From: Thioalkalivibrio sp. K90mix | GTDB lineage: Bacteria > Pseudomonadota > Gammaproteobacteria > Ectothiorhodospirales > Ectothiorhodospiraceae | Assembly: GCF_000025545.1 (NCBI RefSeq) | Contig: NC_013889.1 | Location: 1,233,501 to 1,297,500, forward strand | Direction of reading: 5' to 3' | DNA: 64,000 bases | Shown: piece by piece, positions 44,871 to 55,617 of the stretch | Numbering within the stretch: the first letter of the stretch is position 1 | Layout: each line of letters starts with the position of its first letter | Position numbers and translations under genes: made by a program | The notes under the pieces: generated by a model | Told to the model about the DNA's origin: nothing | The model's database searches: none | Seen by the model: only the letters and a program-made list of their open reading frames with translations

Positions 44871-47201
44871 ATGATGGTCGCGGTGCTGGGTCTGATCGCC
44901 GGTGTGTGGGGGTTGCACCAGCTCCCCGTCCTGCCTGTCTTGCTCGAAGGTCCATTGAGAGTGTTCCTGCCTGTCGCTGGCGCGCTGGTCGCACTTGGCT
45001 GGGTCCAGGCGGCTCGGCGAGGTTCTCCTTTCACGTGGTTGCCAGCAGCCTCGCTGGGGTTGCTCGCGGGCGTGTGGCTGGCACTCCCGCATGCGACGGA
45101 CTGGTCGGGCAAGGTCGTGGGTCCCGAGTGGTCGGGAGTCGAGGTCTCGGTGCGGGCACAGGTGGTCAGTTTGCCGGAGCACGGGGAGCGGCGCAGCCGG
45201 TTCCGGGTTGGGGTGTCGGAGATCGAGCAGGGCAGCCCGGGGCTGGAGCTTGAAGGCCGCGAGTTGTGGGTGAGCACCTTCCCCGCGCGGCCGGCGATAC
45301 AGGTGGGTGATTCGCTGCGGCTGGACTTGCGATTGCGTGGTGTCGACGGCCCCCGCAACCCCGGGGGATTCGATGCCGCAGGCTGGTTCTACCGCGAGGG
45401 GATGCACGGCAGCGCCGTTGCGCGTTCCGTTACCCCACTGGCAGGCGTGCACGAGGGGGCCAGGGGCCGCGTGGTCATGCACCGCCTTCGGGCCGCAATG
45501 CAGGCACGTCTGGAGCGCGCGGCACCGGATTTGCGTCACCCGGGCCTGGTGCAGGCGCTGGTCATCGGCAATCGTCAGGCCATGACCGAGAGTGAATGGC
45601 AGGCCTTTCTACACACCGGGACGAATCACCTGATGGCGATTTCCGGGTTGCATGTGGCCCTGGTGGCGGGGTTTGCCGGCGGCATTGCCGGATGGTTGTG
45701 GTCCGGGGTGGCCGTTATAAGACGGCTGCGGCGCTGGCTGTTCATGGGTGTGGTCGGGCTGGTGGCCGCCACGGGCTATGCGGTACTCGCCGGTTTCAGC
45801 ATCCCGACCCAAAGGGCTTTGCTGATGCTGATTGCGCTCACGCTTGCGGTGCTGTCGCGTCGCGAGGGTGTTGCCTGGCGCGCCCTGGCCCTTGCCGCGG
45901 CCATGGTGCTGATTGTGCACCCACCGAGCGTGCTGGCCCCGGGGTTCTGGTTCTCGTTCGGCGCGGTGGCCGTGATCCTGCTGCTGTTGCAGGGTCGGGT
46001 CGGGACGACCGGCTGGCGCGAAGGCCTGCGCATCCAGGTCGTGCTGGCGATTGCGATGCTGCCGCTCAGTCTGGCCTGGTTCCAGCTGGGCTCCTGGGTC
46101 GCACCCGTGGCCAACCTGGTCGCGGTGCCGATGGTGACGCTATTGATCTTGCCGTTGTTGCTGGTCGGTGCCTTGCTCGCGTGGGGGTGGCCGGCCGCAG
46201 GTGGCTTGTTGTTAGGCATTGCGGATGGCCTGTTGGCACTGCTGGTGATGACGCTCGAGGCACTGGCAGGGATCCCTGTCCTGGTGGACCAGCGCCATGT
46301 GCCGGTGGCCGCGTCCCTGCTGGGCGGGGTGGCTGTTTTCCTGGCCTTGCAGCCGCTCGCCCGGCGATTGGCGCCCTGGATTGCAGTGGCTGCGATCGCC
46401 CTGGTCGCGCCGTTGCGCCCGGACTTTGCGGCCGGGCAGTGGCGCGTTCAGGTCCTGGACGTTGGCGCCGGGCAGGCCACCATCGTCGAGACCCGACGAC
46501 ACGCGCTGTTAATTGATGCGGGTCCGGGCCGGGAGGGCGGCTTCAGCGCGGGTGACCGGATTGTGGTGCCGGCCTTGCGGGCGGGCGGCATCCGCTCCCT
46601 GGGCACGCTGATGGTGACGCACGAGCATGCCGGGCACGCCGGCGGCGTGGCGGCAGTCCGGGAACAGATCTCGGTGAGGCGCACGCTGCGGCGCACCCCG
46701 GTGAGCCATGGCACTGACGAACGTTGCGAAAAGGGGGATCAGTGGAACTGGGACGGTGTGCGCTTCGAGGTACTCCATCCGCCGCCGGGCTGGAATGACG
46801 ACTCGTCCGCGTCCTGTGTGCTGAAGGTGGAGGGGGCGGACGCGACCCTGCTGGTCATGGGCGGGCTGGATGGTCTCGGCGAGGCCGTGATGCGTCGGGG
46901 CACCGCAGGATTTGCGGTTGACTTGCTGGTAGCGCCGAGGACTTCCAACCCGCGCGCCCTGCAGGACGACTGGCTGGCGCAATTCCCGCCCGGTCAGGTT
47001 TGGGCTGCGACGACTGCCGAGGGTGCCGGTTTGCCCGACGAGGCACGGAAACGGCTGGAGCTAAGCGGTATTCCCCTGTACGAGACTGGGCGCAGCGGGG
47101 CGCTGGTCACGAGCAGTACCCAACTCGACAGCGCTCCGGCGACAGGCCGTCCGCGGCTGCGATTCTGGCATCCAATAAGCCCTGACCGAAATGAGCCCTG
47201 A
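44871..47201 (+). CDS. comEC: DNA internalization-related competence protein ComEC/Rec2
   Basis: ComEC forms the inner-membrane channel for single-stranded DNA in natural transformation. The 776 residues begin with membrane helices, then an OB-like periplasmic region (about 80-200), the Competence domain (about 215-490, with 'LMAISGLHVALVAGFAGGIA' and 'FSIPTQRALLMLIALTLAVL') and a C-terminal metallo-beta-lactamase-like domain (about 525-770). In that domain the usual HxHxDH is 'HEHAGH' and the usual GD is 'MGG', so two metal ligands are missing. The ATG at 44871 is followed by a second ATG. Confidence 0.95.
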   Translation: MMVAVLGLIAGVWGLHQLPVLPVLLEGPLRVFLPVAGALVALGWVQAARRGSPFTWLPAASLGLLAGVWLALPHATDWSGKVVGPEWSGVEVSVRAQVVSLPEHGERRSRFRVGVSEIEQGSPGLELEGRELWVSTFPARPAIQVGDSLRLDLRLRGVDGPRNPGGFDAAGWFYREGMHGSAVARSVTPLAGVHEGARGRVVMHRLRAAMQARLERAAPDLRHPGLVQALVIGNRQAMTESEWQAFLHTGTNHLMAISGLHVALVAGFAGGIAGWLWSGVAVIRRLRRWLFMGVVGLVAATGYAVLAGFSIPTQRALLMLIALTLAVLSRREGVAWRALALAAAMVLIVHPPSVLAPGFWFSFGAVAVILLLLQGRVGTTGWREGLRIQVVLAIAMLPLSLAWFQLGSWVAPVANLVAVPMVTLLILPLLLVGALLAWGWPAAGGLLLGIADGLLALLVMTLEALAGIPVLVDQRHVPVAASLLGGVAVFLALQPLARRLAPWIAVAAIALVAPLRPDFAAGQWRVQVLDVGAGQATIVETRRHALLIDAGPGREGGFSAGDRIVVPALRAGGIRSLGTLMVTHEHAGHAGGVAAVREQISVRRTLRRTPVSHGTDERCEKGDQWNWDGVRFEVLHPPPGWNDDSSASCVLKVEGADATLLVMGGLDGLGEAVMRRGTAGFAVDLLVAPRTSNPRALQDDWLAQFPPGQVWAATTAEGAGLPDEARKRLELSGIPLYETGRSGALVTSSTQLDSAPATGRPRLRFWHPISPDRNEP

Positions 47202-47213
47202 TAGAATAACGCC

Positions 47214-48290
47214 ATGACCGAACACCGCTCCGACACGATCCGCCCGATTCGCTTTGAAGACGGCAACCTCTATCTGCTCGACCAGCGCCTGTTGCCGGGC
47301 GAGGCCGTGCGCCAGTGCTACACCGATGCCGGCGAGGTGGCGACCGCGATACGCGACATGGTCGTGCGCGGTGCGCCCGCCATCGGGATCACGGCCGCGT
47401 TCGGGGTCGTGCTGGCCTGCCAGAAAGCCCGGGGGCGGGACGACTGGCGCGAGCGCGTGGCCGCGGACATGGATCGCCTGCGGGCCTCGCGGCCCACGGC
47501 GGTGAATCTGTTCTGGGCACTGGACCGCATGGCCCGGGAGGTCGATGGCGCCCCGGATCCGGAGGCCGCCATTGAGGCGGCTACGACCGCGGCCCGGCAG
47601 ATGCTGGACGACGACATCGCGGGCAACCGTCGCATGGGGCGGCACGGGGCTTCCTTGATTGAGCCGGGACATGCGGTGCTGACCCACTGCAATACGGGTT
47701 CGCTGGCCACCGGGGGCTATGGCACGGCCCTGGGGGTGATTCGCGCGGCCTGGGACGAGGGTCGGGTGACCGAGGTCTTTGCCGACGAGACACGCCCGTG
47801 GCTCCAGGGGAGCCGGCTGACCGCCTGGGAACTCGTGCATGACGGTATCCCGGTACAGCTGCTGTGCGAAGGGGCGGCCGCCAGTCTGCTGCGTTCCGGA
47901 CGCGTCGGCTGGGTGATCGTGGGTTCCGACCGCATTGCGGCGAACGGCGATGTGGCGAACAAGATCGGCACCTATGGGCTGGCCCTCCTGGCCCGTGCCC
48001 ACGGCGTGCGCTTTATGGTCGCGGCCCCGTTGTCGACCATCGACTTCGACATGCCGGACGGGGAGGGTATCCCGATCGAGCAGCGCGCCGAAGACGAGGT
48101 TTTGGCGCTCGCCGGGAAGCGCGTGGCCGCGGACGGCGCCCGGGCCTACAACCCGGCGTTCGACGTCACGCCGGCGCACCTGGTCGACGCGATCGTGACC
48201 GAGCACGGTGTGGTCGAGGCGCCGGATCGGGACAAACTGGCCGCCCTGCGGCGGAAAGCCGTCGCTGGAGAGCCTGTTGTGGAGGGCTGA
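47214..48290 (+). CDS. mtnA: S-methyl-5-thioribose-1-phosphate isomerase
   Basis: MtnA isomerises methylthioribose-1-phosphate to the ribulose form in methionine salvage. The 358-residue protein has '[14 protein letters not shown]', catalytic Cys159 in '[14 protein letters not shown]' and Asp239 in '[20 protein letters not shown]', matching the known active-site pair of the family. eIF2B-alpha homologues share the fold, but both catalytic residues are present here. It is separated from comEC by 12 bp and from gyrA by 141 bp. No other methionine-salvage gene is nearby. Confidence 0.96.
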   Translation: MTEHRSDTIRPIRFEDGNLYLLDQRLLPGEAVRQCYTDAGEVATAIRDMVVRGAPAIGITAAFGVVLACQKARGRDDWRERVAADMDRLRASRPTAVNLFWALDRMAREVDGAPDPEAAIEAATTAARQMLDDDIAGNRRMGRHGASLIEPGHAVLTHCNTGSLATGGYGTALGVIRAAWDEGRVTEVFADETRPWLQGSRLTAWELVHDGIPVQLLCEGAAASLLRSGRVGWVIVGSDRIAANGDVANKIGTYGLALLARAHGVRFMVAAPLSTIDFDMPDGEGIPIEQRAEDEVLALAGKRVAADGARAYNPAFDVTPAHLVDAIVTEHGVVEAPDRDKLAALRRKAVAGEPVVEG

Positions 48291-48388
48291 CAGCGCCGGA
48301 TCACGGTGTTTCACAGTGGTGCACCCCGGCTGAGAGCTACGGAGGGGCGATTTCAGGCCCATTTGCTAGGTCCCAGTGGTTACCCCTG

Positions 48389-48397
48389 TGGTATGAT
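48389..48397 (+). promoter_or_regulatory. Extended -10 promoter for gyrA
   Basis: TG-G-TATGAT: TATGAT at 48392-48397 preceded by the TGn element at 48389-48391, 34 nt before the gyrA ATG. There is no good -35 hexamer at 16-18 bp, which is acceptable for extended -10 promoters. The rest of the 141-bp mtnA-gyrA gap shows nothing further. Confidence 0.6.
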
Positions 48398-48431
48398 CGC
48401 GAGCTTGTTCAGACGGACGGCGTAACCCTCG

Positions 48432-51044
48432 ATGGCTGAATTTGCCAAGGAAATCTTCCCGGTCAATCTCGAAGACGAGATGCAGCAGTCCTACCTCGAT
48501 TACGCGATGAGCGTAATCGTGGGCCGGGCCCTCCCCGATGTCCGTGACGGCCTCAAGCCGGTCCATCGCCGCGTGCTCTACGCGATGCGCGAGCTGGGCA
48601 ACGACTACAACAAGCCGTACAAGAAGTCGGCGCGCGTGGTCGGTGACGTGATCGGTAAATACCACCCGCATGGTGACTCCGCCGTCTACGACGCCATCGT
48701 GCGCATGGCGCAGCCGTTCTCGATGCGCTACATGCTGGCCGACGGGCAGGGCAACTTCGGCTCCATTGACGGTGATTCCCCGGCCGCCATGCGTTATACC
48801 GAGGTGCGCATGGCGCGCATCGCGGCCGAGCTGCTGGCCGATATCGACAAGGAAACCGTCGACTTCATCGACAACTACGACGGCTCCGAGACGGAGCCGG
48901 CGGTACTGCCGAGCAAGTTTCCCAACCTGCTGGTCAACGGCTCCGCCGGGATCGCGGTGGGGATGGCGACCAACATCCCGCCGCACAACCTGCGCGAGGT
49001 GATCAACGCCTGTGTGGCGCTGATTGATGACCCGGAGATCTCCATCGAAGGTCTGATGGAGCACGTGCCGGGCCCCGATTTCCCGACGGCCGGGATCATC
49101 AACGGCGTGGAAGGCGTGCGCGAGGCCTATCGCACTGGTCGTGGCCGGGTGCTGATCCGGGCGCGCTCGCATGTCGAGCCGCTGGAGGGCGGACAGCGCG
49201 AGGCGATCGTCGTCACCGAACTCCCGTACCAGGTGAACAAGGCCCGCCTGACCGAGAAGATCGCCGAGCTGGTCAAGGAAAAGCGCATCGACGGCATCTC
49301 GGAGCTGCGCGACGAGTCGGACAAGGACGGCATGCGCCTGGTCATCGAGCTCAAGCGCGGCGAGATGGCCGAGGTGGTCCTGAACCACCTGTACATGCAC
49401 ACGCAGATGCAGAACGTCTTCGGCATCAACATCGTCGCCCTGGTTGACGGCCAGCCGAAGGTGCTGGATCTGCGTCAGGTGCTGGAGTCCTTTCTGCGGC
49501 ATCGCCGCGAGGTGGTTACCCGCCGCACGATCTTCGACCTGCGCAAGGCGCGCGAGCGCGCCCATATCCTGGAAGGCCTGGCGATCGCGCTGGCCAACAT
49601 CGACCCGGTGATCGAACTGATCCGTGCCGCCCCCAACCCGGCCGAGGCCAAGGCCGGCCTGCTGGCGCGCAGCTGGCCGCTGGGCGTGGTCAGCGACATG
49701 CTCGACCGGGCCGGGGCCAGCGCCTCGCGTCCGGAGGATCTGGCAGCGGACTACGGCGTGGGCGACGACGGCTATCGCCTGTCCGAGGCCCAGGCGCAGG
49801 CGATTCTGGATCTGCGCCTGCACCGCCTGACCGGGCTGGAACAGGACAAGATCCTCGACGAATACCGCGAGTTGCTGGACCTGATCGAGGACCTGCTCGA
49901 CATCCTCGGCTCGGGTGAGCGCCTGCAGCAGGAGATCCGCAACGAACTGCTGGCCGTGGCCGAGCAGTTCGGCGACGAACGCCGTAGCGAGATCCGCGAG
50001 CGCCAGGCGAACCTCACCCTGGAAGACCTGATCGGCGAGGAAGACGTCGTGGTGACGCTCTCCCACGCCGGCTATGTGAAGTACCAGCCGGTGGCCGACT
50101 ACCGCGCGCAACGCCGAGGCGGTCGCGGCAAGGCGGCCGCGAGCTTCAAGGAAGAGGACTTTGTCGACCGGTTGCTGGTCGCGAACACGCACGACACGGT
50201 GCTGTGTTTCTCCAGCCGCGGGCGGGTCTACTGGCTGAAAGTCTATGAACTGCCACAGGGTTCGCGCGCCTCGCGTGGCAAGCCGATCGTGAATCTGCTG
50301 CCGCTGGAAGCGGACGAGCGAATCAACGCCATCCTGCCGGTGCGCGAGTACGACCCGGACCACTATGTGTTCATGGTGACCGCGCGCGGAACGGTCAAGA
50401 AGACCCCGCTGACCGACTTCTCGCGCCGCCGCTCGACCGGGATCATCGCGGTGGATCTGCGCGACGACGATTACCTGGTGGACGTTTCGCTTACCGATGG
50501 CCAGATGGACGTAATGCTCGTTACCACGGCCGGCAAGGCAGTGCGCTTCTCCGAGAACGACGTGCGGCCGATGGGCCGTACCGCCTGCGGTGTGCGCGGC
50601 GTGCGCATGGAATCGGATCATCGCGTGATTGCGCTGCTCAATGTCGCCGAGGGTGCCGCCTTGCTGGCCACCGAGAACGGCTACGGCAAGCGGACTCGCT
50701 TCGACGAATTCCCGGTCCACCGTCGTGGCGGCCAGGGCGTGATCGGGATCCAAACCGAGGGGCGCAACGGGCCACTGGTCGGGGCCGCGCGCGTGCTGGA
50801 AGACGACGAGGCGATGCTGATCACCACGGGCGGTACGCTGGTGCGTACACCGGTGGACCAGATCCCGCTGATCGGGCGCAATACGCAGGGTGTGCGGCTG
50901 ATCCGCCTGGACGAGGGCGAGCGCCTGGTGGAACTGGCCCGGGTCGAAAAGCTGCAGGGCGAGGATGAAGACCTGGACGACGACAGCGACAGCGAGGACG
51001 ACGAATCCACGCAGAACACCATGGACAACGGAGATCCGGAATGA
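48432..51044 (+). CDS. gyrA: DNA gyrase subunit A
   Basis: GyrA is the breakage-reunion subunit of gyrase. The 870 residues have catalytic Tyr122 in '[10 protein letters not shown]' and a wild-type quinolone region with Ser83 and Asp87 ('[15 protein letters not shown]', same numbering as E. coli). The GyrA box 'QRRGGRGK' at about 558-565 in the C-terminal beta-pinwheel distinguishes it from ParC. An Asp/Glu-rich tail ends the protein. The stop overlaps the serC ATG by 4 bp, a linkage conserved in many gammaproteobacteria. Confidence 0.98.
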   Translation: MAEFAKEIFPVNLEDEMQQSYLDYAMSVIVGRALPDVRDGLKPVHRRVLYAMRELGNDYNKPYKKSARVVGDVIGKYHPHGDSAVYDAIVRMAQPFSMRYMLADGQGNFGSIDGDSPAAMRYTEVRMARIAAELLADIDKETVDFIDNYDGSETEPAVLPSKFPNLLVNGSAGIAVGMATNIPPHNLREVINACVALIDDPEISIEGLMEHVPGPDFPTAGIINGVEGVREAYRTGRGRVLIRARSHVEPLEGGQREAIVVTELPYQVNKARLTEKIAELVKEKRIDGISELRDESDKDGMRLVIELKRGEMAEVVLNHLYMHTQMQNVFGINIVALVDGQPKVLDLRQVLESFLRHRREVVTRRTIFDLRKARERAHILEGLAIALANIDPVIELIRAAPNPAEAKAGLLARSWPLGVVSDMLDRAGASASRPEDLAADYGVGDDGYRLSEAQAQAILDLRLHRLTGLEQDKILDEYRELLDLIEDLLDILGSGERLQQEIRNELLAVAEQFGDERRSEIRERQANLTLEDLIGEEDVVVTLSHAGYVKYQPVADYRAQRRGGRGKAAASFKEEDFVDRLLVANTHDTVLCFSSRGRVYWLKVYELPQGSRASRGKPIVNLLPLEADERINAILPVREYDPDHYVFMVTARGTVKKTPLTDFSRRRSTGIIAVDLRDDDYLVDVSLTDGQMDVMLVTTAGKAVRFSENDVRPMGRTACGVRGVRMESDHRVIALLNVAEGAALLATENGYGKRTRFDEFPVHRRGGQGVIGIQTEGRNGPLVGAARVLEDDEAMLITTGGTLVRTPVDQIPLIGRNTQGVRLIRLDEGERLVELARVEKLQGEDEDLDDDSDSEDDESTQNTMDNGDPE

Positions 51045-52126
51045 GCCGAGTGCATAACTTCAGTGCGGGGCCGGCTGCGCTGCCGCAGGCGGTCCTGGAA
51101 CGGGCACGCGAAGAACTGATCGATTTCCATGGCGCCGGGATGTCGGTTATGGAGATGAGCCATCGCGGCAAGCCGTTCATGCAGGTTGCCGAGAAGGCGG
51201 AGCAAGACCTGCGCAAGCTGATGAACATTCCGGACAACTACAGTGTGCTGTTCCTGCAGGGTGGGGCGACCGGCCAGTTTGCGGCGATCCCAATGAACCT
51301 GCACTCGGGCGGAAAACCGATGGACTACATCGACACCGGGGCCTGGTCGGGCAAGGCGATCAAGGAAGCCCAGAAGTTCGGGCCGGTGAATATCGTCGCC
51401 AGCTCGCAGGCCAGTGGCTACGCCTCGATCCCGGCGCGCGACAGCTGGAATCTGGACCCGAATGCCGCCTACGTGCACTACACCCCGAACGAGACGATCG
51501 GTGGCGTGGAGTTTCACGAGGTCCCGGATGTCGGGGGCAAGCCGCTGGTGGCGGACATGTCCTCCACCATCCTCTCGCGCCCGATCGACGTGTCGAAATT
51601 TGGCGTGATCTACGCGGGCGCGCAGAAGAACATCGGGCCCGCCGGGCTGACCGTGGTGATTGTTCGCAATGACCTGCTGGACAAAGAGTCGAATCCGAAT
51701 CTGCCGGCGGTGGTCGACTGGACGCTGCAGGCGAAAAACGACTCCATGTACAACACGCCGCCGACCTTCGGCTGGTACTTGGCGGGACTGGTCTTCGAGT
51801 GGCTTCTGGAGCAGGGCGGGCTGGACAAGATGGCCGAGATCAACCAGCGCAAGGCCGAGAAACTCTATCATTTCGTGGATAACTCGGCGTTTTATCGCAA
51901 CCCGGTCGAGCCGGATGCGCGTTCGTGGATGAACGTGCCGTTTATCCTCGCGGACGACTCGCTGGATGGTACGTTCCTGAACGAGGCCGATGCCGCCGGG
52001 CTGTCGTCGCTGAAAGGGCATCGTTCGGTGGGCGGTATGCGCGCTAGCATCTACAACGCCGTGCCGGAGAGTGCTGTGGACGCGCTGATCGAGTTCATGG
52101 CGGACTTCGAGAACCGCCACGCCTGA
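51041..52126 (+). CDS. serC: Phosphoserine aminotransferase SerC
   Basis: SerC makes 3-phosphoserine from phosphohydroxypyruvate (and acts in pyridoxine synthesis). The 361 residues include the PLP-binding Lys196 in '[18 protein letters not shown]' and the N-terminal '[20 protein letters not shown]' signature. Size and motifs are those of the E. coli enzyme. It overlaps gyrA by 4 bp and is followed by serA after 38 bp, so two steps of the phosphorylated serine pathway are adjacent. Confidence 0.97.
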   Translation: MSRVHNFSAGPAALPQAVLERAREELIDFHGAGMSVMEMSHRGKPFMQVAEKAEQDLRKLMNIPDNYSVLFLQGGATGQFAAIPMNLHSGGKPMDYIDTGAWSGKAIKEAQKFGPVNIVASSQASGYASIPARDSWNLDPNAAYVHYTPNETIGGVEFHEVPDVGGKPLVADMSSTILSRPIDVSKFGVIYAGAQKNIGPAGLTVVIVRNDLLDKESNPNLPAVVDWTLQAKNDSMYNTPPTFGWYLAGLVFEWLLEQGGLDKMAEINQRKAEKLYHFVDNSAFYRNPVEPDARSWMNVPFILADDSLDGTFLNEADAAGLSSLKGHRSVGGMRASIYNAVPESAVDALIEFMADFENRHA

Positions 52127-52164
52127 GCGTGTCCCCCTGGGGTAACCGATCACGGAGGACCCGG

Positions 52165-53328
52165 ATGTACCGCATACAGACCTACAACAATATCGCCATA
52201 CGCGGGCTGGATCGCTTCCCGCGGGACCGTTACGAGGTCGCCTCGGACATCAATCAGCCCGACGCGCTGATGCTGCGCTCGTTTAATCTGCACGATGTCG
52301 ATATCCCGGAGTCCGTGCTGGCCGTCGGGCGGGCTGGCAGCGGGGTGAACAATATCCCGGTCACGGCGCTGTCGGACCGTGGGGTTGCGGTATTCAACGC
52401 GCCCGGGGCCAACGCCAATGCGGTCAAGGAGCTGGTGATCGCCGGCCTGCTGCTGGGCGCGCGCAATCTGCTCCCGGCGGCCGGCTATGTGCAGGAGCTG
52501 GACCCGAGCAAGGACGACTTCATGGCCGCGGTCGAACACGGCAAGAAGCGGTTCACGGGCTTCGAACTGCCCGGGCGCAAGCTCGCCGTGCTGGGACTGG
52601 GCGCCATCGGTGTCGGCGTGGCCAATGCGGCCAAGGCCCTCGGCATGGAAGTCGTGGGTTTCGACCCCAAGGTCACGGTCGAGAATGCCTGGCGCCTCGA
52701 TTCGGACATCGAGCGGGCGCGCTCCGTGGAAGCTGCCCTGGAGGGTGCCGACGCGGTGACGGTACATGTACCGCTGACCGAGAACACTCGCCATATCGTC
52801 AATGCCAAGGGGCTGGCTGGTATGAATCCAGGCGCGATGGTGCTGAACCTGGCGCGCGAGGGCATCGTCGATGACGAGGCCGTGCGCGAAGGGCTCGATG
52901 CCGAGCGGCTGCACGCCTACATTACCGACTTCCCGGTGCCCAACATGCTGGGCCACCCGCGGGTCATCACGCTGCCGCACCTGGGGGCTTCGACGACCGA
53001 GTCGGAAGAGAACTGCGCGGTGATGATCGCCGACGAGCTGCGCGACTATCTCGAGAACGGCAATGTGGTCAATTCGGTGAACCTGCCGACCCTGGTGCTG
53101 GACCGCAAGGGCGACACCCGCATCGCGGTGGTCAACCGCAATCTCCCGGATCGCGTGGCGCGCATCTCGCATGTCCTGGGCGAATCCAACCTGAACATCC
53201 TGCACCTGATGAACGATTCCCGTGGGGATCTCGCGTATACGCTTTTGGACGTGGACGGCAAGCCCGACCCGTCTACGCTGGATGCGTTGCTGCAGATTGA
53301 TGGCGTGCTGCGCGCACGGGTGCTGTAG
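52165..53328 (+). CDS. serA: D-3-phosphoglycerate dehydrogenase
   Basis: SerA catalyses the first committed step of serine synthesis. The ATG at 52165 (GGAGG at 52154-52158) gives 387 residues; a GTG 36 bases upstream lacks a good ribosome-binding site. The NAD-binding motif is 'LAVLGLGAIGVGVANAAKAL', the catalytic His lies in 'LPHLGASTTESEENCA', and a C-terminal ACT-type domain (about 315-385, 'RVARISHVLGESNLNI') suggests serine feedback. It lies between serC and pheA in a coupled aromatic/serine operon. Confidence 0.94.
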   Translation: MYRIQTYNNIAIRGLDRFPRDRYEVASDINQPDALMLRSFNLHDVDIPESVLAVGRAGSGVNNIPVTALSDRGVAVFNAPGANANAVKELVIAGLLLGARNLLPAAGYVQELDPSKDDFMAAVEHGKKRFTGFELPGRKLAVLGLGAIGVGVANAAKALGMEVVGFDPKVTVENAWRLDSDIERARSVEAALEGADAVTVHVPLTENTRHIVNAKGLAGMNPGAMVLNLAREGIVDDEAVREGLDAERLHAYITDFPVPNMLGHPRVITLPHLGASTTESEENCAVMIADELRDYLENGNVVNSVNLPTLVLDRKGDTRIAVVNRNLPDRVARISHVLGESNLNILHLMNDSRGDLAYTLLDVDGKPDPSTLDALLQIDGVLRARVL

Positions 53329-53331
53329 ATC

Positions 53332-54447
53332 GTGACGAAGAAGGGGCCATCGCCGAAAGCCGCTACGGGGCCGGAAGACCTCGGGTCCTTGCGCAACCGC
53401 ATCGACGCGCTGGACGGGCAGTTGCTGGAGCTTCTCAGCGAGCGTGCACGCTGCGCCGAGGCGGTCGCGCGGGTCAAGCGCGACTTCGAGCCGAATCCGG
53501 TCTTCTACCGGCCGGAGCGCGAGGCCGAGATCCTGCGGCGCGTGCGCGAGGAAAATCCCGGGCCCTTGTCCGGCGAGGCCGTGGTCCGGCTGTTCCGGGA
53601 GATCATGTCCGAGTGTCTGGCGCTCGAGCACCCGCTGACGGTCGCCTATCTGGGCCCCGAGGGTACGTTTACCCACCTGGCGGCACGCAAGCACTTTGGT
53701 CATGCGGTGGAGACCACCCCGCTGACCTCGATCGATCAGGTGTTTGGCGCGGTGGAAGCCGGGCGGGCGCAGTTCGGTGTAGTGCCGATCGAGAACAGCT
53801 CCGAGGGCGTGGTCACGCATACCGTGGACTGTTTCCTCGATTCGCCGCTGCAGATCTGCGGCGAGGTCGTGACGCCGATCCATCATCATCTTCTGGCGCA
53901 GGCCGAAGACCTGAGCCAGGTTCGCCGTGTCCGCGCGCACGCCCAGGCACTGGCCCAGTGTCGGCAGTGGCTGGACACCCACCTCCCACACGCGGAGCGC
54001 GAGGCGGTGTCCTCCAACGCGCGGGCGGCGGAGGTCGCGGCGAAAGATCCGGAAAGCGCGGCGATCGCCAGCCGCGTGGCCGCCGAGCACTATGGTGTTC
54101 CACTGCGGGTGCAGCATGTCGAGGATCGCGCGGACAACACCACGCGCTTCCTGATTATTGGCACCGCGTCCACCGAGCCGAGTGGTGCGGACCGGACTTC
54201 AATCATGCTTAGTACCGCGAACCGGCCAGGGTCGCTGTATGCACTGCTCAAGCCGATCGCAGAGGCCGGCATCAGCCTGACCCGGATCGAGTCGCGGCCC
54301 TCGCGCTGCACCCAGTGGACCTATGTGTTTTTCCTGGATCTGGTGGGCCACCAGAAGGATCCGGCAATCCAGGATTGTCTGGAACAGCTGCGCCAGACCG
54401 CCGATACCGTCAAGGTGCTGGGGAGCTACCCCCAGGCCGCTACCTAA
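53332..54447 (+). CDS. pheA: Bifunctional chorismate mutase/prephenate dehydratase (P-protein)
   Basis: This 371-residue fusion has an N-terminal AroQ-type chorismate mutase (about 17-100, 'SLRNRIDALDGQLLELLSER'), a prephenate dehydratase (about 103-285, 'VAYLGPEGTFTHLAARKHFG', 'GVVPIENSSEGVVTHT') and a C-terminal ACT domain ('RPGSLYALLKPIAEAGISLT', 'ESRPSR'). It makes phenylpyruvate for phenylalanine synthesis and the ESRP-type motif indicates phenylalanine feedback. It starts at a GTG three bases after serA. I see no leader-peptide attenuator. Confidence 0.96.
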   Translation: MTKKGPSPKAATGPEDLGSLRNRIDALDGQLLELLSERARCAEAVARVKRDFEPNPVFYRPEREAEILRRVREENPGPLSGEAVVRLFREIMSECLALEHPLTVAYLGPEGTFTHLAARKHFGHAVETTPLTSIDQVFGAVEAGRAQFGVVPIENSSEGVVTHTVDCFLDSPLQICGEVVTPIHHHLLAQAEDLSQVRRVRAHAQALAQCRQWLDTHLPHAEREAVSSNARAAEVAAKDPESAAIASRVAAEHYGVPLRVQHVEDRADNTTRFLIIGTASTEPSGADRTSIMLSTANRPGSLYALLKPIAEAGISLTRIESRPSRCTQWTYVFFLDLVGHQKDPAIQDCLEQLRQTADTVKVLGSYPQAAT

Positions 54448-54459
54448 CCGAGACATTCC

Positions 54460-55617
54460 ATGGCTTCACGCAACCCCGCGTCCGATATGAACCCGGGTGG
54501 CTTTGATGCCGCCGCGCTTGTCGTGGATGGCGTTCGGGGCCTGACGCCCTATCAGCCCGGCAAGCCGATCGCGGCGCTCGAGCGGGAGCTGGGTATTCAG
54601 CAGGCGATCAAGATGGCCTCCAACGAGAATCCGCTGGGGCCCTCGCCCCAGGCGGTGGAGGCCGCGCGCGCGGCGATGAGCGAGGCCCACATCTATCCCG
54701 ATGGGGCAGGCTTCGAACTCAAGGCCGCGCTAGCCACTCGGCATGGTGTCGATCCGGATGCCATTACCCTCGGCAATGGGTCCAACGAGATCCTGGAGCT
54801 GATTGCGCGGGCGTGGCTGGCGCCCGGTCGTACCTCGGTTTTTTCGGCTCATGCCTTTGCGGTATATCCGCTGGTTACCCAGGCGGTGGGGGCCGAGGCA
54901 CGGGTGGTCGAAGCGCTGCCTGCGACCGACCTGGAACAGCCCTACGGGCATGATCTGGCGGCGATGGAGAAAGCCGTGGATGACGCCGTGCGGGTGGTGT
55001 TCGTGGCCAATCCGAACAACCCGACCGGGACCTGGGTCGGGCGCGCGGCGCTCGAGGCCTTTGTGGCGGCGATGCCGGCCACCACGCTGGTGGTGATCGA
55101 CGAGGCGTATGCGGAATACGTTGAACAGGAAGACTATCCCGACACCACCCAGTGGGTCGCGCGCTACCCGAATCTGATCGTGACCCGCACGTTTTCCAAG
55201 ATTCAGGGCCTTGCCGGCCTGCGCCTGGGGTACTCCATCAGCTCACCCGCGGTCGCGGAACTGCTCAATCGCGTGCGCCAGCCGTTCAATGTTAATGCCG
55301 TGGCACAGGCTGCGGGCCTCGCCGCGCTGGGGGACTCCGCCCATATCGAACGTTCGGTGCGCGTCAATCGCGAGGGCCTGCTGCAGCTGGGCGAGGGGCT
55401 GCGCGAGCGGGGGCTGCGCGCGATCCCGTCTGTAGGCAACTTCATCACCTTCGACACCGGGCGTGATGCGGGGCCGGTGTACGAGGCGCTGCAACACGAA
55501 GGCGTGATTACGCGCCCCGTGGAGAACTACGGGCTGCCCGGGCATCTGCGGGTGACGGTCTCCACGGCCGAGGACAACGAACGCTTCCTGCAGGCACTGG
55601 ATCGAGCCCTGGCATGA
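54460..55617 (+). CDS. hisC: Histidinol-phosphate/aromatic aminotransferase HisC
   Basis: This 385-residue class-I/II PLP aminotransferase has the PLP Lys247 in 'TFSKIQGLAGLRLGY', the substrate-binding 'SNENPLGPSPQAVEAAR' and 'VFVANPNNPTGTW'. Placement between pheA and tyrA, away from other his genes, suggests it works mainly as an aromatic aminotransferase, possibly also in histidine synthesis. A later in-frame ATG (54487) is possible. The stop overlaps tyrA by 4 bp. Confidence 0.92.
   Translation: MASRNPASDMNPGGFDAAALVVDGVRGLTPYQPGKPIAALERELGIQQAIKMASNENPLGPSPQAVEAARAAMSEAHIYPDGAGFELKAALATRHGVDPDAITLGNGSNEILELIARAWLAPGRTSVFSAHAFAVYPLVTQAVGAEARVVEALPATDLEQPYGHDLAAMEKAVDDAVRVVFVANPNNPTGTWVGRAALEAFVAAMPATTLVVIDEAYAEYVEQEDYPDTTQWVARYPNLIVTRTFSKIQGLAGLRLGYSISSPAVAELLNRVRQPFNVNAVAQAAGLAALGDSAHIERSVRVNREGLLQLGEGLRERGLRAIPSVGNFITFDTGRDAGPVYEALQHEGVITRPVENYGLPGHLRVTVSTAEDNERFLQALDRALA

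Noticed and set aside
47199-47207. TGATAGAAT as an extended -10 promoter for mtnA
   Set aside because: It lies only six bases before the ATG, which would force a leaderless start at best, and it overlaps the comEC stop codon.
48366-50753. 795-codon minus-strand open frame across gyrA
   Set aside because: This is an antisense shadow of gyrA produced by strong third-position GC bias; the His/Gln/Arg-rich translation matches no family.
52150-54117. 655-codon minus-strand open frame across serA and pheA
   Set aside because: It is antisense to two enzymes with complete active-site motifs and has no domain or ribosome-binding site of its own.
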